From positions 1,178,001 to 1,242,000 of the forward strand of contig NADL03000459.1 of NCBI GenBank assembly GCA_002205965.3: 64,000 bases of DNA, written 5' to 3'. The translations under genes were made by a program, and so were the position numbers. Below are positions 29,422 to 41,590 of this stretch, in pieces (within the stretch, counting starts at the first letter, position 1; the number at the start of each line of letters is the position of its first letter). The notes under the pieces were generated by a model. That model did no database searches. It saw only the letters and a program-made list of their open reading frames with translations, and was not told where the DNA came from. Source of the stretch: Kappaphycus alvarezii. Its lineage: Eukaryota; Rhodophyta; Florideophyceae; Gigartinales; Solieriaceae.

Positions 29422-32400
29422 ACGTGTAGCGTGATGTTTCTGTCGCTTTGTTTGTATTGAACATTGTTAGAGACGCTCATATACTTCCTACGATGGCTAG
29501 CTTGGGAAACAGGCGCACGGGGCGGAGCCGGCGGCGAAGTTGGGCTCCGCCATGTGCTTCTGTTCGCCAAGCGAGCTTATCTCAGACTGACACAAAACTT
29601 TTCTACATTGACGAACTGTGATTTATACCACTTCACAATATTTGTCGCTTCTAGATTTTTCTCTTCGATAATAAAGTTGCAGGCGTCAAAAGAACGATTG
29701 TCGTGATCTTTAACCCACTCATGCTTGATTTTGATCTTCTTTCCTTTCTTGTGATGCCTCCAGGCCATTTAATATTGTGGAATCGTCGACGATCACTTCC
29801 AACAAGTTCTCAACCGCAGCTCAGAATTTCAAAGTTTTAGAACCGTAATTCCAAGGCTGCCCGCATTTGTAGAACAATTTGAATTGGCCGTTTCCGCATG
29901 CATAAATTTCGCTGATATCAGTGAGTTTCACAACTTCGAGAAGCTTTACAATATCTCATCGTTCCCACAGGCAATTTTGTTTCTTAATAGTGTAAAATAT
30001 TCGGAAACCCCAGCGCACAGACCAAAGCGACAGCTAAGAACCTCAAGTTCTTTGGAGTAATGGTAATAACTTTGAGTACGTGCTTACGTACTCAATTTTA
30101 TTGCCATTATTCCAATATAAGGCCAAGTAGATCATCGATTGCAAGTATATCTGGGCACTACAACAAATTTTGGCAGCATTTAACTACTTATTTTACGCTT
30201 TTAAACACTATTAATGTAAGCGTGTGGAGTTGCTTCCTCTAACAGTGGCTCTTTTCGCAGATAATCTTAACAAGTTCTTGAAGCCATTCAATAGCGGGTT
30301 CGCGTGTACTTACTTCCCCTGTATAGACGTTTTATGCAAAGGATTTTTTTGGAAACCAACTTAACGTATACTCCGCTGTAGCTAATATCTGTCTTGGGTA
30401 CTAAGATTTCTCAAGAATGAGCCATAGGAATTATCACCCCTCTGTATTGGCACCGCACTTTAGCGGCACAGCTTTCTACCCTGTCTCGCTCACTCGAACT
30501 TTTAGGCGCCCATAGTCTCCTTCTTCTTTTACTTCGAACAACTTTACATATGCATACTACCCCGTGGACAATCTTCTTTTGAAAAATATCTCTGAAAGAA
30601 CCAAAATGATTCCATTACCTATCAAGCTACAGTAATATATTCTATCTACAGCTGTATATGGGTTAACTGATATTGATGTAATTATCGCGATAATAATGCA
30701 CAAGGCTAGAAGGCCAAATACTTGAAGACGTAATTTATGTTCTTGAGAGTAGATCTGAAGCCTAGAGGCTTGAACGACAGGAAAGCGATAATGAGAACTA
30801 TGAAAATATTCCAGTTTGAAGACATACTAGGTACTGGTCAGAAAGCTGAAGAGCAAAAAACTGCACAGGATCAGAAAAAATGTCGCTATTCACGGCTGCC
30901 TTAGCGCCCTGAGAGGGGGAGGGTACCAAAACCTTCACGTCAATATCGTAAGAGACTCGCAGTGCAACGATCCCTTCTTCGTTCTGCGGCTACTATCTAA
31001 GGATGTGAAGTGTAAACAAATGTTTTATCACCCTTACTCACACTTTGGGGCCGTTCCGGATACTAACGTGAACTCTGAAGAAATGGACTGAAAAGTAATA
31101 ATGAAATATATTTTAAGTGGTAAAACTCCTCTATTATCCTTATTTCATCAATTTCTGGAAGAATACAAAGCGTTGGAGGAACTATATTGAATAAGATACA
31201 TTTTTAATAAAAAGCAAAGCTTAGTAACTTTTCACCACGGGGATGATACGGGTGCCCTCAAACTTCCCACCATCGTCGGAGGTTTGTTTATCAAATCAAC
31301 TATACACTTTTGGAGTAATTTTAATTATTTTTTGATTTTACGAGATGCTCAGAGATTCCTCCACTTGTTTATCTTTAATTATCATTACATGTGAATAAAT
31401 TTAATTTAGAGTACACCGAAACCAGTTTACTGTATATTTCATGGTGATCAGTACTCTAATGCAGCCTGGAAGGCGGTTGACGGTCCGTGAGTATTTGGTT
31501 GTGAATTTCTGACAGTTTTTCGACCGTGTTTAGTCCTACCTATCGCGCTAACTGGATTTTGAAGCAGCCTGGTGGGATATTGTCGAGTACGTACCGTATT
31601 CAATGGCAGTAAGTCACTGTAAGTGGACATGAGGTTCACAGTAAGGGTCATATCGAAGCATGCAGTGTTTTTTAAGATAAGGGAAATTTGCGTTCCGCAA
31701 ACAAAGCACATTTTTAGTGATAATTTCATTTATTACATCTATGAATTATCAGAGCTCCGTGTCGTTTTCTTTTCGCCTTTTATAGTGAAGGCAATCTTTT
31801 CCGTGCCTTCTTTTTCTGCGATCTTCGCAATGTTTATTAACCGTTACTTCGAAAAACTCCGCATCAAACATTTAGACTGTGAACACACGCGAATCAAACC
31901 GCAAAACTCTTTAGCTTTGCAGAAGTAGCTTCAGTGTCTATTCATGTGGGTCTATTCATATCATATTCTTTTGTTGAAAGTCATTTATTGTTAAATAGTT
32001 TCATCAACACAAATGATGGCAGCGCTGGACAAAGTAGAACCGTAAAATTCCTACATTTCGATTTCATACAAAATTACGGTGCAATTTTTTTATCTCGCTG
32101 TCCTTTTTTCAGTCTTTACACTACTCACTGGTAGCTTTTGTCCATAAAGCATGCTCTTAGGAATTTGATCATTGCGTCACTGACCTGCTGCAACTTTAAG
32201 GTCAAGCAAGTTGAAAATTCGGGTTGAAATTGCGATAGGTTTCCTACAACGGACTTGCGCATTGATTATATATCATATCTCCGCTATACTAGATCCAAGT
32301 ATTACAAAGTAGGCTCCGTCCGCACTGATTGCTAACTATTTCAATGAACTCTGCAATAACTTAAGAAAAAACACATAAGCCATTACAAACGAACGTGAAG

Positions 32401-33611
32401 GCAAGAATTTCTCTGCGGCGGTATGTGTTGTTGTTGCTAGTAAGGTTATAGGGAAGGATTGAGGGCGACCGCCCGCACTGGTATCGATAAAATAATGCGT
32501 AGCTCGCGTTTTTACTCGGTTGACGACATTCTCTCCGTTACCGTAAAATTGCAGATGCTGGTTGCATTAATGTGGAAGCACCAGGTCCGTAAATAATTTC
32601 CGGCTGCATGGCGAGCGATCTCGCAAAAAATCACATGTAGATATTTTGACCACATTTTCTTTACAGTAAGGAGTAGGTGTCAGCAGGCATTATTGAGTTG
32701 ATTTTTCCTGCAAACGGTTTTGCACACCGACAAATGAGTAAATAGAGGGTTTATTTACTGTGGGGGCTCGAAAGGCTGAGAACCGATAAGGTTCGGTGAC
32801 CGCCATGCCTATATTCTGTACTTTACGCGGCATTTTAATATAGTGTTTGGTTTTTCGTTGGCTACGTACTGTAAAACTTCAATCTTACAACAAGTCAGGC
32901 CCGAGATTGGCTTTCTCGATTTAAGATCACAACCATTTCAACGGAGCTGATGCAAATTTTTGGTTTCTCAAGTCTTCACTCGCGCTGCCACCTACCGCCC
33001 TCCATTTATCCTTCGTGGACAAATCACAAATATTCATTCTTCTTTGTTTTGTGCTCTTTATTGGTTCTCTAAATTACGTGGGAATCAATCTTTTTGCAAG
33101 TTTTGTATTATATTTTCGCGGTCTTCCCTCGCAGAAGCCAGTGGTTGCTTCCACACTACTCACATAGCTTGCAGTTTTGAAAGCCCATCAATTTCAAGGT
33201 TATTTTGTATCCAAGAGATAGCTTATCAAGTTGGTATTTGAATTAGCTGTCAACAGGTTCCCGGACCTCTGAACAAAATTGCTACGAGAAAGCTTCATAA
33301 ATATTTTCATGTTGCTTAGACGAATCAATCGGCCCGAGATTGCTCGGAAGAGCACATGCATATCCGAAAAACTTCATCTAAAAAGAACTGACCTTAAAAT
33401 GCGTTCATGACTCGTGTGACGAGTGACGTTTTCTCAATTTTTAGCCTGATTTGGGTCGCGACGCTAGTACGCTAACCATCTTATGAAAACTGTCTGTTTT
33501 AAAGTTTAAAACACCTGATCTTGTTTTACAATGACCCTTTGGGTCTGTGTTAGTGATCAACGATCCAGTCTGCTAATCAAAAGTCGATTACATTTTAGAC
33601 TGTACAGTTTA
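29422..33611. other. About 4.2 kb without recognised genes
   Basis: Moderately AT-rich. Frames of 60-100 codons occur on both strands (for example 31448-31729 - and 31623-31928 +) but overlap one another and show no motif. A minus-strand stretch at 29577-29768 is Lys-rich and open; I cannot name it. Confidence 0.35.
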
Positions 33612-33613
33612 TA

Positions 33614-35106
33614 CAGGATTATCTAGCAGGTTCCTAGTAGGGGTATGCTACAGATCCCTTTTGGACCTGGTATTTATTTCAGAGTCACTTACTAACTTTC
33701 AGACACGTTTCCTAACTGTCTAACAGTCAAAAACACTGACGTCTAACTTAGTATTTGTTATCGGGATTCTTTAAGCGCCAAAGTAAACAGTTACCGAAGG
33801 CTTGGCTTTAGTTTTTGCTCCCACCCTTCAGGCCCCGTCACTACTTTTAGCGGCTCCCGTATACGTGGCCATAACATAGCTATACACTTTTTTCCCCGCT
33901 CGCAGCCCTTCGGACTGATCATCCGCGAGGTTTTGGCCCTTTTTCGTTTGATCTATCGCTTTTCCGTTTGCGCACGTTCCGCAGACAGGACTCTATCTCT
34001 AGGCTCTTGTTAGACTGGCGCTCCTCTTCGGAGGAATGTATCTGTAGTCCGCGGCGTTCACGCTATCCTCTGCGAAAGGACAGAAATCTCCTTTAGAGCC
34101 TCGCTTTCCCTCGTTGTGCGCCAGGCGCAACTCCTAGCTCTGCTTCTTTGGTTGCTTGCCGACTTCAGTCGCTCTTCCCCCCTTTCCTTTTTATTTCCTT
34201 TCCTCTTTGTCTGCTGGACTGTAATGCAATGCACAGAAACTGCCCTAGAAGGGTGTTTTCGTGGAATGCCTAACATAATAAAGGAAAAATCAGTTGTTAT
34301 CTGTGCAAATACCCGTCGTCCGATGGACCCGCTTTATCTTTAATCCCTGTGAGTGGTAGTAGCTCGATGCCTAAAAGGCGGTTGTGGTAGATACTTTGGA
34401 AGTCGGGGCAAGGAAACGAAGTGTGTAGAAGCAATTCAAGTCAATAGCTGTGATGAAATGAAGTCCACTGAACAGTAACTAAGGGCAAAGCCAAAGAAAG
34501 TTAAAATAGTCCGAGGGACTGAAAGGAAAACAGGAGAAAGAAAGATGGTGGAAGGTAGGCCGAAGCCAAACGAGTGCCACGCGTACCGCGTCGGTAGGGG
34601 CGAGCGATGGGTCTTAGTAGGGGATTTGGTCCTCCCGCAGGGGACGTTGGTAAGCCTAATAGGTAGCGGAAACAGTCCTACGCATGGGTAACGGGGACCA
34701 ACCACGAGGTCTAGAGATACAGTCCTCTCTGGAGACGCGACACCAGCCACGGGCGAAGAAAGACGCAAGACGCGCCCAAAGGGGAAAAAGAAAAAAGACA
34801 GAAGCCTAAAGGAGGATCAGGCCAAGAGGCTACGAAGGGATACGAAGGGGATGAGTTTAACTATAGCCATACTCCTCCTTAGAGGGGAAAGCGAAAGGTG
34901 GGAGCTAATTCCAGAGCCGAAACTTCGCTCACTGTTTACTTGGCGCGCCATAGCGGCCGAACAATAAATAGTAAGTTAGAAGTTAGCCTGTCAGACTGTT
35001 AGTGTCTTATGACACGTTTTTAAAAGTTAGTGAGTCACTCTAAAATAAATATTAGAGTCAAATTACTCCATGGCCCGGCCTACTGGGTCACTGCCACGTA
35101 GTCCTG
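33614..35106. mobile_element. Non-autonomous 1.5-kb element with long diverged TIRs
   Basis: The ends CAGGATTATCTAGCAGG (33614) and, on the other strand, CAGGACTACGTGGCAG (from 35106) begin inverted repeats. These remain alignable for about 220 bp, at roughly two-thirds identity by eye. Conserved blocks include TATTTATTT.AGAGT and ACT.ACTAACTTT, then TAACAGTC, TCTAACTTA.TATTT and CAAAGTAAACAGT (left) against CCAAGTAAACAGT (right). TA flanks both ends (33612-33613, 35107-35108). The interior has no transposase frame. TA duplication and CAG-starting ends suggest a Tc1/mariner/pogo-type MITE, but the ends differ from those of the 26.9-kb Tc1 element, so another transposase mobilised it. Confidence 0.6.
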
Positions 35107-35650
35107 TAAGGAATGTAAAGTTTAAAGTAGTAATCGAATTTCGAGTAGAAAATTGGGTCGTCGATCCCTACTGCAAACCCTGTTGTGGTGAAAAACTGTG
35201 GATAGCATTGCAAGGCACGTGTGCACGATTTGGGCCACTAAATTACTGCTTGACTAAAGTACAGGCCATGGTACGGAAAGAAAATAGCGATTTCACTACT
35301 ATAGTGCTCACTTTTTAATCAAAATATTTTACTGCAGTACTGGTTTAGGGGTTTTCAAAAATTGGTAGAACCTTGGAGAGTTCGGGCCTCGACCATCCCA
35401 GCCAGACTGAAAACAACAGTTCAACCAGCGATTACCTGGTGTGCACCTATACCCCCACACCTGGTATATAGACAAAAGTTTGTCGGTTCTGCGAATTCTT
35501 CCAATCCGACAGGAGGTCCAAGTCTCTAGTAGATTTGCCTTCCTGTACAATTGAAAGCGGGTTATAACATTCTATTTACTCTGATCCCTCTAGATAACGC
35601 CCAGTGCCGATAAACATAAGGCTTCCAGGGATCAAATCCCGTGTATCAAT

Positions 35651-35674
35651 CCAGTAAACGACGTCATTTACTGG
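35651..35674. repeat. 8-bp hairpin
   Basis: CCAGTAAA-cgacgtca-TTTACTGG, perfect 8-bp stem. Confidence 0.7.
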
Positions 35675-35730
35675 GAGAAGAAATTGTTGACAAAAATATT
35701 TACGGCATCTACAGGGATGGGGGTTCTGTG

Positions 35731-35758
35731 CCCTTAGAAGGTCACCCTTAGAAGGTCA
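35731..35758. repeat. Perfect 14-bp tandem duplication
   Basis: CCCTTAGAAGGTCA twice in direct succession. Confidence 0.9.
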
Positions 35759-36159
35759 CCGCAAGTGCCCCGGCTCAAGCATCAAGCCTCGCGAGAAGAT
35801 CGTATCCTAGGCCGACTGAAAGGGAGAACAAAGGTGAATTTCGGAGACAGGGGACAGGCATCGAGGATTGGAAACTAGTGGTTGAATCTTGATACAAAAA
35901 CCGAGCTATACCAACAGCTTGTCTAGTCTCACTCTGTGGTAAACGCTGAATTTATCTAGGACAGTCATTGCATTAGAAGAATCAGAGTTATACAAAAAGT
36001 GAGCCCTTCCGAGCCGAGCAATTTCTCGACTCCACAAACCCAAAGGTTCATTGCGCTACACAGAGCACATCCTCCCCTTGGGCTTCCTCACCTGTTGGTG
36101 TTAATCGAACTCTTTTGCATAGCCGTTGCCTACATACTGCTGGCTCGTCTAAACACGCT

Positions 36160-36232
36160 GTGTCCTTTGACTCGAAGAGTCCCAAACAAATCTCTACCAG
36201 GCACCTGTCAGGCCACTGAGCTACTTCCCATC
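36160..36232 (-). repeat. tRNA-like segment with canonical A box
   Basis: On the minus strand TAGCTCAGTGG (36213-36223) is an exact A box, and GACTCTTCGAGTC near 36160-36175 resembles a B-box/T arm. The D loop is expanded by about 14 nt and the stems do not complete a cloverleaf. This points to a tRNA pseudogene or a tRNA-derived SINE. Confidence 0.35.
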
Positions 36233-37057
36233 ACAGGGATAAGGAGAAAGCGTGTCCATCGGACGTCCGGTAGTCGCACAGTTACTAGTTGCCTCTCCTT
36301 TTATTGTCGTAGGTATTTTGGTTCTTTACCCTCTCGGGGCTGTTTCTATGCATTGCACCACAGACCTTATTGGCTTCTCCATCTCTTTCAAGGAGGTTAC
36401 TGACGATGTATGCGACCGGGAATGCTGGTCTGTTATTCGCCGTATCCTAGTATTAGCGTTAGGGCTTTGATTAATGTGTTCTGTTTCTGTATCTGTATTG
36501 CTTAAATCATCACCTTGATCCTGTATGGCAATCAGTTCAGGCTCTCTGAGACTGATCGATGGCAAATCATTAAGTGTTAGAAATATCTTATGGGGTCAAA
36601 CGCCATCATATAATATGATAACAATGGAGCGTCTGACTCGTTATCGTTTAAGCGTTGTGAAGGCTATCGCTTTCAACTTAGAGGAACAAACACCTGCGTC
36701 GACTCGATTGATAGCACATTGAAACACTTTTCTGACTAGCATAGATCGAATGTATCCTCCAAGAGTAAAACACCGAAAGTGCTCCCTTTTCTGACTTAGA
36801 GAAGTCGCATGTCACCAGACTAGACGAATTATCGAATCCTAAACAATGATTTCGTCGTGGAAATACTGCAGTTTACCCTTGGAAAGCAAACCGGCACTTT
36901 CAAAAACCATCGACAGATTCAGAGCTTGAAGAGTAATCGCAAATCATCACAATCCAGTGTTCTGTCCTCGGCTCACGCACTTGTAAGGATTTAATAGCAC
37001 TTCACTGGTGCTTATCCACCCTGAGATACGTCACGACCGCCAGATAGCAACCCTCAC
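36233..37057. other. Unassigned interval
   Basis: A few frames of 65-75 codons on both strands, none resembling a known protein. Confidence 0.3.
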
Positions 37058-37120
37058 GTGAGATTTGGCATAGGCTGCCCGGCATCCGGTCACGGGGCCC
37101 CATCTCAATGGCCAACATCG

Positions 37121-37530
37121 CAAGAGGCCAGACATCAGGACCATAGGGAGCGCCAGAGGGAAAGGCCTCTTCGACGTTACACTCGTGAATCCACTTGCAC
37201 CCTCAAACACACGGGCCCGATGATTGAACTTGTAGCCATCTCTGAACGCCGCGAAAGCGTCAAAGTTCAGAAGGTATCAAGACTTTATCACCACGCATGC
37301 CAGGTTCCGACAGATCCCAGTGCCAGTATCCAGTCTTGGGGGTTGGCACCCCAACGCATTCGCGGTGCTAACAGATGTGGCCAGGCACGTCCCCATGCGA
37401 GCTGTGGCGACCTGCGGGTGGGTGCGATCCGTCCTCATGCAACGACACGCTGCGCGAACGGTTTCGTCCAACGTAACATGTGTTACGGCTGGTCTTCCAC
37501 TAGCCTTGTGAGAGAGTCCTGTCTGATTCT
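37121..37530 (+). pseudogene. LINE restriction-like endonuclease (C-terminal) relic
   Basis: Frame from 37119 reads RKRPDIRTIGSARGKGLFDV then TLVNPLAPSNTRAR. Pro-Asp at 37128-37133 followed 13 residues later by Asp matches the PD...D core of the restriction-like endonuclease found at the C-terminus of R2/CRE-type LINEs. After TGA and TAG the same frame goes on with LNAAKASKFRRYQDFITTHA (the Lys-bearing helix), then IPVPVSSLGGWHPNAFAVLT and DVARHVPMRA, the usual closing helices. Nothing of the reverse transcriptase remains upstream. It may belong to the same LINE family as the fragment at 44.7-45.8 kb, but the two do not overlap and I cannot prove it. Confidence 0.6.
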
Positions 37531-37874
37531 GTCTCCTTTTCAGACCCTAAAATACACAGACCTGCTCCCCCGGTCTCGGGAAATAGTTGTCCTACATCTC
37601 TAATCAGTAAAGAATCACAAATTTCTTCCAATCTGAGATATGAACAGGACGGGCGCCCCGAATTGAAATACAGCTCAGTTTGCGTGATGATCATGCAATG
37701 TATTTGTTGGACGTTACTTTGTGCAAGAAAGGCTAGTATTCTGAAGAGTTTTCGTTCTTTTACCCAGGCCGTCAAACTCCCTGGTAGCATGCATCCTTTC
37801 TAATAGCCTTTGCAAATTCTACTGCTGCAGTTAGTACGCCGAAGTTGAAAACATCAGCTAATGCAGAGTCAGTT

Positions 37875-38222
37875 TCATGGACCAAGCTTTGCACAAATCC
37901 AAATCTTCAAGTTTCTAATACCGCATTTGAGGTTTTCGTTGTGTACAAATTTGTTTGCGCAGCTGACCTTCCAACCGTGCCTTTCGACGAATTTTAATTT
38001 TCGAATTCCGTTCCTGAGACCAAAACTATCAGTGAAATCCCTCACCACACGTAATTGGCCATTAATTTTAACTAAAAAACTATATCTGTAAGATTGTATA
38101 ATGACCCCACCATACTCAGGCGAGTTCAATGTACTTAAACTACCATGACAACCAGCGTCATAGCTCAGCCACTTCTTAGCTGTTTCCCGAATCGCTTCAC
38201 CAAGGGCGCATAACAGCAACAT
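37875..38222 (-). CDS. Unrecognised 115-codon open frame
   Basis: Reads LGEAIRETAKKWLSYDAGCH, then SYRYSFLVKINGQLRVVRDF and KLKFVERHGWKVSCAN, a balanced, globular-looking composition. No family is recognised and there is no transcription evidence. It could be an exon or a chance frame. Confidence 0.25.
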   Translation of the reverse strand: MLLLCALGEAIRETAKKWLSYDAGCHGSLSTLNSPEYGGVIIQSYRYSFLVKINGQLRVVRDFTDSFGLRNGIRKLKFVERHGWKVSCANKFVHNENLKCGIRNLKIWICAKLGP

Positions 38223-38680
38223 TTAGAAGGCCACTGCCTTCCCTTAACTTGTCCCACAACCACCAGTTTTCGCGCGGCTGACGTGAACATTTTCGAAAAT
38301 TCCGCTTGGCCCGCGAGCCGCATCTTCCAATCACGAACCCATCTCTTCTAACCACTTCGCTCCACTCCGTAACTTCAGTCTTGTCTTGGTTTTCGTTTTC
38401 TTCAAACCGGTGCACAGTTGCATCTTGCCCACATCTTATCCGGCACTCCGCATCCTTATTTAAACAACTGTAGGGTTTTAGTAGCCAGCAGGAGAGTACA
38501 TTTGAACCGAGTAGCCGGCTTACGCCCGGCCGCAAATTCGGCATCAATATACGTTGACGATACTGCTTTCCAGTGGTGCCAACGAGACAAGGAGATTTGT
38601 GTGAGCTCATCGGAACAGTAATCGCAAAAGAAGCAAAACTTTGAGCAGAATCTGCCGTACGGATCCACGGGAAGTCGGCG

Positions 38681-39614
38681 ATGGATATTTTGAAAAAGAA
38701 GGCCTTCGAGGCCCAAATCAACAAGGTCGGCAAGGACCTTGGTTTGGGCTCAAACGTCACCTCTGGCTTTTCGGGAAGTTCACGCCAGGAGCCTCGCAGT
38801 TCGGCTTGGAATGTCTTTAGCTCCCCGGACTCAGGAAATGATCGAGACGAATCTGCCAGGGACGAGCTTGCAATCTCACCAGCCATTTTGACTCACTTTG
38901 AATCTATGCCCTACAACTTCCCACCTTACCTTCGCTTGTTCTACATCAATCGTTCCATTCTGTCAAACGCTGCGGAAACCCCTGTTGAAAAGGCGTACGA
39001 GTTTCTTTGCGCGATGGCGACGATGCTGTTACTGAATACGGTGCTCACCGTGTTGTTTACATCGCTGGACAATGGGAGGACTGGCCGTTTTTGTTGATGT
39101 CTGCCGGCTTGACGGTGTTGCTGACAGTTATCAGTTGTTTGCCTTCGAAATTGGATTCCGTGGCGCATATCAAACATCGACGGGATTGCGTAAATGGTAC
39201 ATTGCGTTGATGAGCGTCAACATGGTTCTGGTGTCATTATACGCTTTTGTTGGGGTTGGGTTTTTTAATGGTTGGACACGGCTGGCAGCTCTAAACGAGG
39301 CGGAAGGGGAAAACGAGGAAGTTGGCCACGGAGGGGCCAGAAGAATCGGAACCATTATAGAGTCTGTATTATGGTCTGCGTTGCTGCTTTTCAACATACA
39401 CGTACTGTTTAGTTATTACCACCTTGTGCACGAGCGAAACCAAGGATTGTCACCCGAAGCGATTGCAACAGCGAATCGGGCATTGGCGAGTGGAGACTCT
39501 AGTAATAGCAATGGACCGGTGGTGCATGACGGTGAAGAGGGCGGTAGGGCTGCACAGGGTAGAAAGACCCGGATACAAGAGATACGGGACCGATATCGAG
39601 TTGATCAAGTGTAG
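38681..39614 (+). CDS. Four-helix membrane protein, SCAMP-like
   Basis: ATG 38681 opens a hydrophilic N-terminus (lysine-rich start, then SSRQEPRSSAWNVFSS). MPYNFPPYLRLFYINRSIL follows, resembling the N-W/F-P-P segment before the first membrane span of secretory carrier membrane proteins. Span 1 is LCAMATMLLLNTVLTVLFTS. A second span, FLLMSAGLTVLLTVISCL, lies at about 39086-39140 in a different frame. FRGAYQTSTGLRKWY, span 3 (IALMSVNMVLVSLYAFVGVG) and span 4 (IESVLWSALLLFNIHVLFSY) follow in a third frame to the stop at 39612-39614. The tail is Ser/Gly/Arg-rich. Joining the frames needs two single-base shifts, or a GT...AG intron. A 94-nt intron 39041-39134 would restore the frame but delete span 2. 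SCAMPs act in post-Golgi membrane recycling; the assignment rests on topology and weak motifs. Confidence 0.45.
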
Positions 39615-40400
39615 AGATTTAGGGTAGGCGCATGTAGAGGTTAAGATGCGAGGTGTGCAAAGATGAGGATGAGATTGTGAGGAAATTTGTCGTTTTGTTG
39701 CATGCTGTATTTGTGCATATCAGATACTTGTTTGATGAAAGACATTGAGATGGCGACGAACTTTCTCGTTTTGTTTCATGCGGCATTGTGCATGAATGAG
39801 ACGTCTTCTACGGATATGGAGGGACGGGAAGAGAATAGTTTTTTTCCAAGTATTTCATTGCGGTTGTTTTGTTGTAAATGTGCACAAGCAATGGAATCAG
39901 AGCTGTGATGGTCAGCACTGCGATGATGATGGGAATCAGTAGGTAAAGAGGTCAGAGGAACAAGCACAGAGCAATATACACGCGGAAAGACGCTTGGAGA
40001 GATGTCGGAGAGGCCAAGTTTGAAAGCATAAAAGTTTGTGCGATGTGGAGTGATCTTGGACGAATGCGAAAGTTCGGGTAGGGGAGTGCGACTGATTTCA
40101 TTCTGAGGACATCAAGCCATTGAAAGATGTGGTATGAGATGCTGTGTTGGAACGATACATACTGGTTACCGTGGGTGTTTCGAGGATGAGCGATTGTGTG
40201 AAAGGTGGAGATTTTAATGAGCAAGAGTTGACATGGTTGAGTTGAAGGCGTTGACCCCCTGCGTGTTCCTCCTCTCTAGATATGCCTTTACGGGGTAAGC
40301 TGGACAGGAGCATGGAGGGCGTTATCTAAGGTGGCATAGCTGACAGAGAGTTTATTAAGTAAGGTAGGTGTAGGAATGAATTGTGATGGGGTGTTGGATG
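39615..40400. other. 3' flank of the membrane-protein gene, no further gene seen
   Basis: Frames of up to 90 codons on both strands without resemblance to known proteins. Confidence 0.35.
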
Positions 40401-40419
40401 ACATTGGAATGGAGTGTCT

Positions 40420-40620
40420 CGTTGGAAGGTGGGGATGGAAAGGGGTTTGGTTCCAGGAGTGCGAGCGTGACAGGACTGAATGGTGCGGTTGTGTTACGAG
40501 GAGGTTAAATGGGGCACAGGGGAAGCGCAGTGAACGAGCTATGTGGCGAGGTTACCGGGAGTGGGGCAGAATGACATTGATGTACCTGTTAACTGTAGGG
40601 CGAAAGATTTCCACCGTGCT
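40420..40620. repeat. Short G-rich segment resembling the 0.3-1.3 kb minisatellite
   Basis: Phrases such as GAATGGTGCGGTTGTG, GAGGAGGTTAAATGGGG and GAACGAGCTATGTGG echo the array at the left end (GGTGCGGTTGTGGGG; TTTAAATGGGATCGAGC). Only about four loose units are present. Shared origin is plausible but not shown. Confidence 0.35.
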
Positions 40621-41560
40621 CTGACTGCTGGGAATGAGATGAAACGATAGTGAGCCGAAATAGCACAAGGCGCTTGTGCCATCCTTTGAGTGAATCGGGA
40701 AAGAATATGGCGTTGATTGCAAAATGACGCAGGAGAGTAGCGTAAATCATTGTCTAGTTGAAAAACAGAGGTTTGTCATTGCTACGGTAAGGGATGCTTG
40801 GCAGCGTGAGCCGCCTGAATCACTTTTACGGGATGTGACTAACTTTGTTGAATTGCAGTCTTTTTTTTATTAATTATGTCTACAACTGGGGTATGCCACA
40901 GGCATTTCTTGTTGTATTTTTTTTTGTTGCGATTTTAAAGCTATGCGTGAAACTCTCGACTGTTTACAGAATATTTCGAGTTGCACTGATCATGCAAGGT
41001 TTGTATGCCACAATACTTTTGGCAAGGCAGTGTTTTTAGAGAATTATGTGCAAGGCTCTTTTAATGGTAGGAGAGTCATTAATCTTGTTATTCTATGATC
41101 GTGAGTGCATTTAATGAGCTTTAAAATTGCAACTTGTCACGCAGTCCACGCTTTAGTACTGTACAGTACAGCACTGTATAATCCATCGGTTGTGCACTAG
41201 TGAAGCAGACGCGGCAAATACAAATGTTTTTAGCAACTCTGCAGCACCAAAGTAATGAAAAGGACGGGTATGCTCAACTTTGCGCGACATGAAAATCTTA
41301 CCATCACGCGCAAGATCATTCGCCACTACCCTCAGAATCTAATTCATCCCATTGAATCATCCGCAAGGTGCAAGGTGCGGATGGTCCTGTGACCAAATCA
41401 CAGTAAAGGACTTGAAAAAAAATCACATCAACAGATTATTTCATCTACGAGACGTACACTTTTGGACAATAATTTCATGGTAGCGAATGAAGCCTTGTGA
41501 ATTTCTTACATTTGCTTCTTTTTGCCTCGCTGTAATTCCTCCTCTATTGGATACATGACA

Positions 41561-41590
41561 AGTACAGTACAGTACAGTACATTACTGTAC
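41561..41590. repeat. (CAGTA)n / TACTG pentamer cluster
   Basis: Four CAGTA units, then ATTACTGTAC, switching strand sense within the cluster. Confidence 0.85.

Larger units (their letters stand above)
35107..36159. other. Unassigned interval with small repeats
   Basis: No recognised gene. Frames of 70-85 codons (35070-35318 +, 35329-35550 -) have no family resemblance. Contains the hairpin at 35651-35674 and the 14-bp tandem duplication at 35731-35758. Confidence 0.35.

Noticed and set aside
38197-38886. 229-codon minus-strand frame, the longest near 38.5 kb
   Set aside because: Its right part is antisense to the better-supported membrane-protein gene, and the rest has no motif; treated as a shadow.
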